Shown piece after piece: positions 8,702 through 16,236 of a stretch of DNA of 64,000 bases. Source of the stretch: Pedobacter sp. KBW06 (GTDB lineage Bacteria; Bacteroidota; Bacteroidia; Sphingobacteriales; Sphingobacteriaceae); assembly GCF_003852525.1 (NCBI RefSeq), contig NZ_QAJL01000004.1, positions 346,009 through 410,008 of the forward strand, written 5' to 3'. The position numbers and the translations under genes were made by a program. The notes under the pieces were generated by a model. It was given only the letters and a program-made list of their open reading frames with translations, was not told the origin of the DNA and searched no databases. The stretch's first letter is position 1; every line of letters starts with the position of its first letter.

Positions 8702-9534
8702 TCTATTCCATTGTCAATTAAACATTGTTTCACCTCCGCAATCTTACAATCCTGAAAAGTGTGATAACTTCTTTTTTGTTTTAAAAATTCAGAATTTCCC
8801 TCATTACTATGAACAGATGAAGAGTTTTCTTTAATAAAGTGGTAGTGTAATAAAGAGGATATTGCAACGGCATCTGCACCAGCTTTTGTAATCACTTCTG
8901 AGACATGGTTTTTATTCCCAGCTCCCCCATGAGCAATTACCGGGATAGTTACCAAAGCACTAATTCTCGAAACAAGATCAAGATCAAATCCTTCTCCAGT
9001 TCCTTCTCTATCCACGGAGGTAATTACCAGTTCTCCGGCTCCAAGATCATTGACTTTTTGAGCCCATTCAAAAACATCTACGCCGGTATGCTCTCTTCCA
9101 TTATCAGTATAAGCCAGGTATTGACCATTGCTTTCTTTAATGGCTTCAATAGCAACAACAATAGTGGATGAACCAAACATCCTTGAAGCCTCCCTGATCA
9201 GCTCAGGATTATTAATAACAGCTGTATTTAAGCAAACCTTATCCGCACCTGCTCTAAGTACTTCTTTAATGTCGGAGATAGATCTGAGACCACCGCCAAC
9301 AGTGATTGGAATAAATATACTTTTGGCAGTTTCAGAAATAATATCATGCAAACTATTTCTTTCATACAAAGAAGCCACCACATCCATGAACATCAGTTCA
9401 TCAGCACCATTCTCATAATAATATTTAGCAAAATCCGCAGGTTTTCCTAAAACTCTCAGACCTTCCATATGAATGCCTTTTACAAGGTTGGGCCCCTTAA
9501 TATCCAACCGGGGTATAATTCTTATTGTTTTCAT
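8689..9534 (-). CDS. hisF: HisF-type cyclase/ammonia-channel subunit (HisF2) with C-terminal extension
   Basis: A 281-residue (beta-alpha)8 barrel of the HisF family. Recognisable parts include the N-terminal RIIPRLDIKGPNLVKG, the phosphate-loop TVGGGLRS, an acid in the second half (ITSVDREGTGEGFD), and the late GGAG loop. HisF proteins are usually about 250-255 residues; this one has about 25 extra C-terminal residues (HTFQDCKIAEVKQCLIDNGIECRI region), as in some HisF2 proteins of surface-sugar loci. It heads the HisF2-HisH2-WbpG set and begins 58 bp after the CMP-transferase gene. Its likely role is channelling ammonia or activating the acetamido group rather than making histidine; that is an inference from the operon. 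Confidence 0.9.
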   Translation of the reverse strand: MKTIRIIPRLDIKGPNLVKGIHMEGLRVLGKPADFAKYYYENGADELMFMDVVASLYERNSLHDIISETAKSIFIPITVGGGLRSISDIKEVLRAGADKVCLNTAVINNPELIREASRMFGSSTIVVAIEAIKESNGQYLAYTDNGREHTGVDVFEWAQKVNDLGAGELVITSVDREGTGEGFDLDLVSRISALVTIPVIAHGGAGNKNHVSEVITKAGADAVAISSLLHYHFIKENSSSVHSNEGNSEFLKQKRSYHTFQDCKIAEVKQCLIDNGIECRI

Positions 9535-9592
9535 TTCAATGTCTTATGAAACCTCTCCCAAATGGGTAAAACGGCTTTATTAATAGCTTATA

Positions 9593-10285
9593 TTAAAAAT
9601 TTATATAACCTTGACTAATCATGGTTTCGCAAATAGACCAATCCAAAGGGGTGTCAATATCCACTGAGTACTTTTCTTCCATAAGGTATTTCCTTACCCG
9701 TTTAAATTGATGTATTGGACTCTGATACAAAGAGTTCACATTAATCAAATATAGAGATCCATTATAAAAATAAACAGGAGGGCATTCTTGTCTTGTTTTA
9801 TAATCCCCATCCTTTGATTTTTCCAGGAGTCCATCTTTATTTTCTTCGAATAAAGTAAAATATGGATTTTGATGTGATTTACCAACAGAAACTACCATGT
9901 CCAGATTTTCATGATACAAATCCAATACTTCTAAGAAATGATTGCGAAGACGGAATGGAGATGTAGGTTGTACAATCATAACCGTATCATAGAATACATT
10001 CTTTTGTTTATAAAAATCTAATGCATGTAATAAGACTTCATATGTTCCCGACTTGTCATCAGAAAGATACTCAGGTCTTTTAAAAGGCACTTCCAGGTTA
10101 TAATTATTCACTACCTCAATAATTTCATCACTATCTGTGGATACACAGATATTAGATTCATCAGCAACTTCCCGAACACGATCAATGCTGTATTGAATTA
10201 ATGGTTTTCCGGCTAAGAGTTTGATATTCTTCTTTGGTATTCCTTTAGACCCTCCCCTGGCAGGAATTATATATAAAGTCTTCAT
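9593..10285 (-). CDS. CMP-nonulosonate cytidylyltransferase (NeuA/LegF-type)
   Basis: A 230-residue acylneuraminate cytidylyltransferase-type protein. It starts at MKTLYIIPARGGSKGIPKKN, the family's N-terminal CTP-binding signature with the PARGGSKG.P.KN motif. The longer reading from 10357 would overlap the upstream gene by 65 bp, so I chose the ATG at 10285. Later residues VVQPTSPFR match the family's QPTSP(L/F)R motif. It activates the finished nonulosonic acid (sialic, legionaminic or similar) as CMP-sugar. It follows the CBS-nucleotidyltransferase by 7 bp and precedes the HisF2 gene. With the NeuB-type synthase and NeuC-type epimerase the pathway is complete to the activated sugar. Legionaminate rather than sialate is inferred from the aminotransferase and dehydratase. 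Confidence 0.92.
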   Translation of the reverse strand: MKTLYIIPARGGSKGIPKKNIKLLAGKPLIQYSIDRVREVADESNICVSTDSDEIIEVVNNYNLEVPFKRPEYLSDDKSGTYEVLLHALDFYKQKNVFYDTVMIVQPTSPFRLRNHFLEVLDLYHENLDMVVSVGKSHQNPYFTLFEENKDGLLEKSKDGDYKTRQECPPVYFYNGSLYLINVNSLYQSPIHQFKRVRKYLMEEKYSVDIDTPLDWSICETMISQGYINF

Positions 10286-10292
10286 AATAACC

Positions 10293-11351
10293 TTAAAAAT
10301 TAATATGTTTAATGTCTTCCTGCGCTTTTGTGTAATCCTGATGTTTTCCAATGTCAAGCCAGTAACTTAACAAGGGGTAATGGGCTAAACAATATGTTTT
10401 ATCTGAGATAATCTTATCCATTAAATCCGTGGCGTTAAAAAAAGTTCCTTTTTCAAACCAGGTCTTCAAACTAAATTTAAGAATGTAAATCCCGCCATTC
10501 GAATAGTAGATATAGCTAGGCTTCTCAGTAAATGCCGATACCTTATGTTCATTCGTTTCTAATACAGCATACGGAATATTCACATGATAAGGAATACTGG
10601 CCAAAGCCATAGTGGCTTCATGCTGTTTATAATAGTTATAAAAATCTTCGTAATCTATATTTGTGAGAATATCGGAATTCAGAACGAGTATATCTTCATA
10701 TTCTATTTCATTAATTAAAGCCAAAGCTCCTAAAGTTCCCAGCGCATCTGTTTCCTCAATATACCTAATATTAACTCCTTTAGAACTTCCGTCTCCAAAA
10801 TAATCGATAATCTGATCTTTCAGATACTTTACACTAATATAAATATCTTTGATTCCGAATGAAATCAGACGATCAATATTGTGCTCAATAATTGGTTTAT
10901 CTCCTACTTTTAGCATAGGCTTTGGGGTATTTGTGGTTAGCGGTTTTAAACGTTCTCCTTTCCCCCCAGCCATAATTAAAGCAGCCAATGGAAGCACAGT
11001 CTTAATGTGCTTTAGATCAAGTATTTCTAACAGCCTAAAATCTTCATCAATCAAAGGAATCAAATTTATTTCAGCTTTTTTATACGCTTTGATCTCCTCT
11101 ATATTGTTTTTCGTTTGCTTTAAATATTTGAAATTTGGATTCATAAACAAATGAATTGGCTGAGAAATTTCCAATCCGTTTAAAAGCCCTCTCCGAATAT
11201 CTCCGTCAGTTAATGACCCAACCAACTTGCTGTCAGTCTCAATAACAAAAAGAACTGCATCAACCTTGCTAAGACCTTCAATATAAGCCAATGCTTCCCG
11301 GGCTGACGCTTCCTTACTGATGATATAGCTACCTATATTTTTATCACTCAT
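10293..11351 (-). CDS. CBS-domain nucleotidyltransferase (LegE/PtmE-type hexosamine-1-P guanylyltransferase candidate)
   Basis: A 352-residue fusion. Residues 1-115 resemble a tandem CBS pair (KVDAVLFVIETDSKLVGSLTDGDIRRGLL). Residues 120-352 form a sugar nucleotidyltransferase with the signature LIMAGGKGERLKPLTTNTPKPMLKV and an acidic metal site at LVLNSDIL. This two-part architecture matches PtmE of Campylobacter, which makes GDP-glucosamine for the GDP-based legionaminate route. The gene lies between the NeuD-type acetyltransferase (5 bp gap) and the cytidylyltransferase (7 bp gap). On that basis it would supply the nucleotide-activated starting amino sugar. The nucleotide specificity (GTP) is from family knowledge, not seen directly; CBS domains suggest allosteric regulation. 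Confidence 0.82.
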   Translation of the reverse strand: MSDKNIGSYIISKEASAREALAYIEGLSKVDAVLFVIETDSKLVGSLTDGDIRRGLLNGLEISQPIHLFMNPNFKYLKQTKNNIEEIKAYKKAEINLIPLIDEDFRLLEILDLKHIKTVLPLAALIMAGGKGERLKPLTTNTPKPMLKVGDKPIIEHNIDRLISFGIKDIYISVKYLKDQIIDYFGDGSSKGVNIRYIEETDALGTLGALALINEIEYEDILVLNSDILTNIDYEDFYNYYKQHEATMALASIPYHVNIPYAVLETNEHKVSAFTEKPSYIYYSNGGIYILKFSLKTWFEKGTFFNATDLMDKIISDKTYCLAHYPLLSYWLDIGKHQDYTKAQEDIKHINF

Positions 11352-11356
11352 AACTG

Positions 11357-11971
11357 TTAAATAATTCTAATTGGATTACCCACAACCGTCAAACTGTCTT
11401 CCACATCATTAAGTACAACTGAACCTGCTCCAATGGTTACGTTGGAACCAATCTTTACTCCTTGCCTTATAACGGTATTAGCCCCGATGAAACTATTTTC
11501 ACCAATAGACACATTACCGCAAATTACCACTCCAGGTGCAATATGAACATAATCACCTATTTGACACTCATGTTCAACAACAGATCCGGTATTACAGATT
11601 ACTCCAGTTCCAAGCTGAGCGCATGCGTTAATTTTGGCTCCGACACTCAACATTACTCCTTTCCCAATAACAGATTTCTTAGACAGATAAGCTAAAGGGT
11701 GAATAGCGTTAACGATTTCGATGTTCTCACTAATGAGAAACTCTATGATTTTCCTTCTGATTTTATTTTCACCAATTGCAACAAAGCAAGCTTTATTCCT
11801 AAGTGATTCCAAGGCTGCTCTTTCAGGCCCTAAAAAAATCAGATCAAAAGGGTTATCTTGTTTTTCATTGCCATCACAATAGAATTTGGCGGGCGTACCA
11901 CATTCTGTTAGAATATCAGCGATCACATATGCATGACCAGAATACCCCATTAAAACAATCTCTTTTTCCAT
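11357..11971 (-). CDS. NeuD/PglD-family sugar acyltransferase (LegH candidate)
   Basis: A 204-residue left-handed beta-helix acyltransferase. The N-terminal 75 residues have the PglD_N Rossmann pattern (IVLMGYSGHAYVIADIL). Residues 90-200 show hexapeptide repeats: IGKGVMLSVGAKIN, IGDYVHIAPGVVICGNVSIGENSFIGANTVI and IGSNVTIGAGSVV. PglD/NeuD proteins acetylate the amino group of UDP- or GDP-linked 4-amino-sugars with acetyl-CoA, or O-acetylate sialic acids. Here, next to an aminotransferase, N-acetylation of a 4-amino-sugar nucleotide (the LegH step) is the economical reading. It is 2 bp from the NeuC-type gene, so clearly in the operon. O-acetylation remains the alternative. Confidence 0.85.
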   Translation of the reverse strand: MEKEIVLMGYSGHAYVIADILTECGTPAKFYCDGNEKQDNPFDLIFLGPERAALESLRNKACFVAIGENKIRRKIIEFLISENIEIVNAIHPLAYLSKKSVIGKGVMLSVGAKINACAQLGTGVICNTGSVVEHECQIGDYVHIAPGVVICGNVSIGENSFIGANTVIRQGVKIGSNVTIGAGSVVLNDVEDSLTVVGNPIRII

Positions 11972-11973
11972 TA

Positions 11974-13074
11974 TTAGTTCAATTCTTTTAAGATGCTAAT
12001 GATCTTACCTGTAGTCTCACCTGTTCCATAGACATTATAACTGTTCCTTAAGGGCAGCTTGGAAATAGTCTCCAGCACATCCATTATCGTCTCATATTTT
12101 ACCTCAGTATGGAATACATTATCACCAGCTTCCCGTCCTTTTTGACGGTCACCTAAGTTAATAACATATTTACCAAATGAAGCAGCCTCTATAATTCCGC
12201 TGGAAGTATTTCCAATTAAAAGTTCTGAATATTTCATGCAGGAATAATATCCTTTTATACCCAAATTCTCTACTGGTATTACGTTAGTACAGTCAGCACT
12301 TAATTCAAGGATTCTTTTTCTAATCTGACTTCCCATTGTGTCAGCATTAGGCATAGTAATTACAATCTGCTTATCACTGCACGATTTAAAAACTTCAAAA
12401 AGTGTCTCAATGTATGCTATATTTTTATCCAATGAAACCGTTTCCGGATGATACGTAGATAAATAGGTAGGTTTATTTAAATCAATCTGATATTTTTCAA
12501 GAAATGCATCTTTACCAAACAGCTCCATTTGCCTAATATTATCCAATGCCAGAGCCCCTACATTATAAACATGCAGATCATCATTAGTAATTGCAATAAC
12601 CCGTTGCCGATGTCCTTCGGTTGAAGTAAAATGATATGTCGACATCGCTGTGATCGCATGCCTGAAACGATCATCAATTGCTCCCAGAGTAGTTTCACCT
12701 CCATGAAGATGTGCAACAGGAATGTTAAAAGGAACAACTGCAGAGATTGCAGCAAACATCTCAAACCGATCGCCCAACACCATCACAAGGTCATACTTTT
12801 CTTTTGCCCATATCGCTGCGAATTTCATGGTAGTCAAGCCCATAGATGTTGCAATGGCCTCCTGACTGTCCCCCAGGACCAATGATTCAAGTTTGTAATT
12901 TACTTCAAAACCATCTTTATAAAATTCGTCGATGGTATGTCCATAAAAATTTGAAACATGAGTGCCAAAAGCAATGATGTTTAATTCAAACATTTCTTCA
13001 GCCTGAATAGCCTTCATTAATGGATAATAGATGCTATAATCAGACCTACCGCAACTAATCAATGCTATTCTCAT
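11974..13074 (-). CDS. Hydrolysing UDP/GDP-N-acetyl sugar 2-epimerase (NeuC/LegG-type)
   Basis: A 366-residue NeuC-family enzyme with the GT-B-like fold of hydrolysing 2-epimerases. Family marks include the early SCGRSDYSIYYPL segment, VLGDRFEMFAAI, HLHGGETTLGAIDD near residue 115, and the late GNTSSGIIEAASFG motif near residue 290. It converts a nucleotide-linked 2-acetamido sugar to the free 2-epimer (ManNAc or the 2,4-diacetamido-trideoxymannose used for legionaminate). Its start overlaps the synthase stop by 4 bp (ATGA type), consistent with translational coupling. Position between the synthase and the NeuD gene fits LegG. The exact substrate cannot be seen in sequence. Confidence 0.9.
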   Translation of the reverse strand: MRIALISCGRSDYSIYYPLMKAIQAEEMFELNIIAFGTHVSNFYGHTIDEFYKDGFEVNYKLESLVLGDSQEAIATSMGLTTMKFAAIWAKEKYDLVMVLGDRFEMFAAISAVVPFNIPVAHLHGGETTLGAIDDRFRHAITAMSTYHFTSTEGHRQRVIAITNDDLHVYNVGALALDNIRQMELFGKDAFLEKYQIDLNKPTYLSTYHPETVSLDKNIAYIETLFEVFKSCSDKQIVITMPNADTMGSQIRKRILELSADCTNVIPVENLGIKGYYSCMKYSELLIGNTSSGIIEAASFGKYVINLGDRQKGREAGDNVFHTEVKYETIMDVLETISKLPLRNSYNVYGTGETTGKIISILKELN

Positions 13075-14087
13075 ACTAAATCGTTAAGATCGAGTTTATA
13101 ATCTTCAGGAAAAGCATTTTGGAGCTTTTTACCAATTATGTCATCCATACGCATAGGGGAGATGCCATCTCCTGGTCTTTTCATGATAAGATCATCCTGA
13201 GTCAGAATATGGCCGGCATCTAAATTCTTTGATAAGTGAATACTTTTACGTGCGATTGCAATATTCTTAACTTCAGAATTACTTGGTTTCTTCTCCTCTG
13301 ATCCAAGTGACTTCTCTATATTTCTGATGCAACTAACCATATTTCTAAGGTCATCTGGCTCCAGAGAGGCTAAATGATCGGGGCCCTCCATCTGATGATC
13401 CAGCGTAAAATGTTTCTCAATTACCGTTGCACCTAAAGCTACGGCAGCAATTGGAACCTCGATTCCCTGAGTATGATCAGAGTAACCTACTGACACACCC
13501 AATTTTCTGGATATCGCATTCATTGCAAGAATATTAACATCTTCATATGGAGTTGGGTATTCCGTATTGCAATGTAAAACGGTAATATCTTCCTTTGGTG
13601 TTCCTTCTTTAACAAGCACTCCAATTGCCTCCTCAATCTCCTCCATAAAACACATACCGGTGGAGACAATAACTTTCTTCTTTAATCTGCCTATAGCTTT
13701 TAAATACGGCAGATTTGTGATCTCACCTGAAGGGATTTTAAACAAATCCATTCCCAGTTTATTTAAGAAGTCTAGACTATCCAAATCAAATGCGGTTGAC
13801 AAAAATTTCACATTATGAACTTTGCAATGTTCGATCAATGCATAATGATCCTGCTCTGATAACTCAAGTTTCTGAAGCATTTCAAATTGTGAATCATCAG
13901 TTTTGGTATTCGCTTGCTGGTAATCGGCTTTTACCGCTGCCTTGGTTACCAATTTACTTGTTTTAAAAGTCTGAAACTTCACATAATCTACCTTTGATGC
14001 CGCCGCCACTTCAATTAGCTTTTTTGCAGTATCCAGAGAACCATTATGATTTACTCCTGCTTCCGCGATGATTAAAACCTGATTCAT
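13071..14087 (-). CDS. neuB: Nonulosonic acid synthase (NeuB/LegI-type)
   Basis: A 338-residue NeuB-family enzyme. It opens with LIIAEAGVNHNGSLDTAKKLI, the family's metal- and phosphoenolpyruvate-binding start. A TIM-barrel core follows (about residues 1-275) and a C-terminal SAF/antifreeze-like domain (about residues 280-338: RPGDGISPMRMDDIIGKKL). It condenses phosphoenolpyruvate with a 2-epimerised amino-hexose to give a nine-carbon nonulosonic acid. Key conserved stretches include FKIPSGEITNLPYL and EKHFTLD. It overlaps both neighbours by 1 and 4 bp, so it is tightly coupled to the aminotransferase and 2-epimerase genes. A legionaminate product is inferred from the pathway set; sialate or pseudaminate would require different partners. 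Confidence 0.95.
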   Translation of the reverse strand: MNQVLIIAEAGVNHNGSLDTAKKLIEVAAASKVDYVKFQTFKTSKLVTKAAVKADYQQANTKTDDSQFEMLQKLELSEQDHYALIEHCKVHNVKFLSTAFDLDSLDFLNKLGMDLFKIPSGEITNLPYLKAIGRLKKKVIVSTGMCFMEEIEEAIGVLVKEGTPKEDITVLHCNTEYPTPYEDVNILAMNAISRKLGVSVGYSDHTQGIEVPIAAVALGATVIEKHFTLDHQMEGPDHLASLEPDDLRNMVSCIRNIEKSLGSEEKKPSNSEVKNIAIARKSIHLSKNLDAGHILTQDDLIMKRPGDGISPMRMDDIIGKKLQNAFPEDYKLDLNDLV

Positions 14088-15247
14088 TATAAAGATTTTA
14101 AAACGTTTACGACTCTATCAATATCCGCATCAGTTAAGCTCGTTGAGCATGGAATAGATAAAACCTGATTATAAATTTCAAGAGAAATATCACAATGATA
14201 GGATTGACAAGAGGCATACATAGGGAGACTATTCATCAGTTTCCATATTGGTCTTGTCTGGATTTTATTTTCTGAGAAAATATCAACTAATTGTCTTACA
14301 CTATGTTTATATCCTTTCTCAAGAACTAAAGAGTACATCCAATAATTAGAGATTGTGTTTTTAGGCTCTGTGTGAATAGATAACCCATCCAAAACATCAA
14401 TTTTAGATTTATACTTTAATAGATTCGCCCTTTTAATCCTGACAAAATCATCCATTTGCTCCAATTGCCCTAAGCCGATGGCTGCAAGCACATTCACCAA
14501 CCTATAGTTATACCCTACACTATCATGATCATACTCAATGGGATCAGTTTTAGCAGTAGTTGTCAGGTGCTTTGCCAGCTTTGCATACTCAGGATTATTA
14601 GTAACGATCATCCCACCCCCTCCAGTAGTCATGATTTTATTACCATTAAAACTAAAGCAACCAAGCTTCCCGGAATTTCCGGTTTTTTTCCCTTTGTATT
14701 CAGTACCCAGGCTTTCAGTTGCGTCCTCAATAACATCAATGTTATATTTTTCACATAGCAACATCAGAGGATCCATTTCTACAGAATAACCCAATGAATG
14801 CATTGGTATTATAGCTTTAATTCTCCTTTTACTAGTCTTGTTATAAGTAAATCCATCCTTTTCAAAGGTTTCATTTTTCAGAAAGCTTTCAAGTTTATCA
14901 ACATCGATTCCAAAAGTAGACCAATCAGAGTCTAATAACACAGGAAAAGCTCCACAATAACTAATTGCATTCAATGGTGCAACAAAGGTAAGATTTGGTG
15001 CCAAAACCTCATCATTAGGCTTAACACCGCAAATAATCAGTGAAACATGTATTGCTGCAGTGCCATTCATACAAGCTATTGCATATGATGATCCATTATA
15101 AGCAGCAAATTCTTTCTCAAATTTGTCCACATGTGGACCGACAGAAGAAACCCAACCGTCGGTCAGAGCTTCAGTTACGTATTGTAATTCCTTACCACTT
15201 AGGTTAGGGATACTCAGAGGGATAAAATTATTCGAAGACATCTCCAC
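14087..15247 (-). CDS. DegT/DnrJ/EryC1-type sugar aminotransferase (LegC-type)
   Basis: A 386-residue PLP-dependent sugar aminotransferase. The catalytic lysine sits in FSFNGNKIMTTGGGG, the FNGNK(I/T)(I/M)TTGGGG form typical of LegC and related nonulosonate-pathway enzymes. An aspartate pairing with the PLP ring nitrogen lies in IDVIEDATESLG. It transfers an amino group to a 4-keto sugar nucleotide. Its start overlaps the dehydratase stop by 20 bp; Met3 at 15241 would be an alternative start. Product feeds the NeuD-type acetyltransferase and then the hydrolysing 2-epimerase. Family assignment is firm; the 4-keto-2-acetamido-6-deoxy nucleotide sugar as substrate is inferred from neighbours. 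Confidence 0.92.
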   Translation of the reverse strand: MEMSSNNFIPLSIPNLSGKELQYVTEALTDGWVSSVGPHVDKFEKEFAAYNGSSYAIACMNGTAAIHVSLIICGVKPNDEVLAPNLTFVAPLNAISYCGAFPVLLDSDWSTFGIDVDKLESFLKNETFEKDGFTYNKTSKRRIKAIIPMHSLGYSVEMDPLMLLCEKYNIDVIEDATESLGTEYKGKKTGNSGKLGCFSFNGNKIMTTGGGGMIVTNNPEYAKLAKHLTTTAKTDPIEYDHDSVGYNYRLVNVLAAIGLGQLEQMDDFVRIKRANLLKYKSKIDVLDGLSIHTEPKNTISNYWMYSLVLEKGYKHSVRQLVDIFSENKIQTRPIWKLMNSLPMYASCQSYHCDISLEIYNQVLSIPCSTSLTDADIDRVVNVLKSL

Positions 15248-16223
15248 CAGTATTAATATAGTTTACATACCATTCTATAGTGTTTTTAACACCAACTTTC
15301 CAGGAAGTCTTAGGATCATATCCTAACATTTTCTGAGCTTTAGAAATATCCGGACATCTTCTCGATACTGAACCTGATGGCGCAGACTCATACTCATAAG
15401 TTCCTTTATAGTCCATCAATTCACCGATATACTTGATCAGTTCTTCAATTTTAAGTTCATCAGTCATATCTCCAATATGGAAAATTTCACCGCTCACGCC
15501 TGGAGTTTCCATGGCCAATACAGTCCCATTTACGGCATCATCGATATAGTTAAACGACCGGGTCTGGTCATAACCATAGATCTTAAATGGATCTTCATTC
15601 TTCAGGAATCTCTGAGTAACCTGCGGAATAACGTGTTTAAAGCCCATCCTTGGTCCGTATACATTATGATAACGAACGATTGTACATTCAAATCCAAAAA
15701 CCTTCGAATAATTCATAAAACCCGACTCTCCCAGCATTTTTGTAACTGCATAAGTAAAACGGGGATGAGTAATATCGTCAATACATAATGGTACAGACTC
15801 GGGAGTAGGGACCTGATAATCAAAAGCCTCTATAGTACCCGCATAGCACTCACTTGTTGACGTAAACACTACTTTCTTACATTGAGCTGTTTTTAACCAC
15901 TCCAAAGTATTTAATGCAAGAAAAGCATTTATACGAATCAGCTCATTTGGTATTTCTTCAGTATACTTTACACCAACTACTGCAGCCAGCATATATACCT
16001 GATCATAATCTTTATCTAGCTGATCAAATGAGGCTGGGTTTGTGAAATCCGCGTTAACTACTCTTATTTTATATTTATCAACCAAGTCCGTTAACAGTAC
16101 ATCCATCTTACCTCTAAAGAAATTATCAGCAACTGTGATTTCATAATTTCTGTTTTCAGCAAGGAACTTTGTGATATTGAAGCCAATAAATCCGGCTCCT
16201 CCGATTAATAGTACTTTTTTCAT
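15228..16223 (-). CDS. NAD-dependent sugar nucleotide dehydratase/epimerase (extended SDR; LegB candidate)
   Basis: A 331-residue extended short-chain dehydrogenase. I start it at the ATG at 16223 (MKKVLLIGGAGFIGFN), because the longer reading from 16256 would run into the preceding gene. It has the glycine-rich GGAGFIG NAD site, STSECYAG with the catalytic Ser/Thr, and the YAVTK catalytic Tyr/Lys pair. Enzymes of this class dehydrate or epimerise nucleotide sugars. Directly upstream of the aminotransferase, a 4,6-dehydratase giving a 4-keto intermediate (LegB role) is the best reading. It is not the long membrane PglF form, so the donor may be a GDP-linked sugar; a C4-epimerase or uronate decarboxylase remains possible. 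Confidence 0.75.
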   Translation of the reverse strand: MKKVLLIGGAGFIGFNITKFLAENRNYEITVADNFFRGKMDVLLTDLVDKYKIRVVNADFTNPASFDQLDKDYDQVYMLAAVVGVKYTEEIPNELIRINAFLALNTLEWLKTAQCKKVVFTSTSECYAGTIEAFDYQVPTPESVPLCIDDITHPRFTYAVTKMLGESGFMNYSKVFGFECTIVRYHNVYGPRMGFKHVIPQVTQRFLKNEDPFKIYGYDQTRSFNYIDDAVNGTVLAMETPGVSGEIFHIGDMTDELKIEELIKYIGELMDYKGTYEYESAPSGSVSRRCPDISKAQKMLGYDPKTSWKVGVKNTIEWYVNYINTGGDVFE

Positions 16224-16236
16224 ATATCTTAATTTA

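Noticed and set aside
8033..9534. HisH/HisF read as part of histidine biosynthesis.
   Set aside because: No other his genes are present, the neighbours are a WbpG-type amidotransferase and nonulosonate genes, and HisF2 carries an extension. The dedicated ammonia-supply role fits better.
10286..10357. Upstream in-frame extension of the CMP-transferase start.
   Set aside because: It would overlap the nucleotidyltransferase gene by 65 bp and precede the conserved PARGGSKG start; the ATG at 10285 is preferred.
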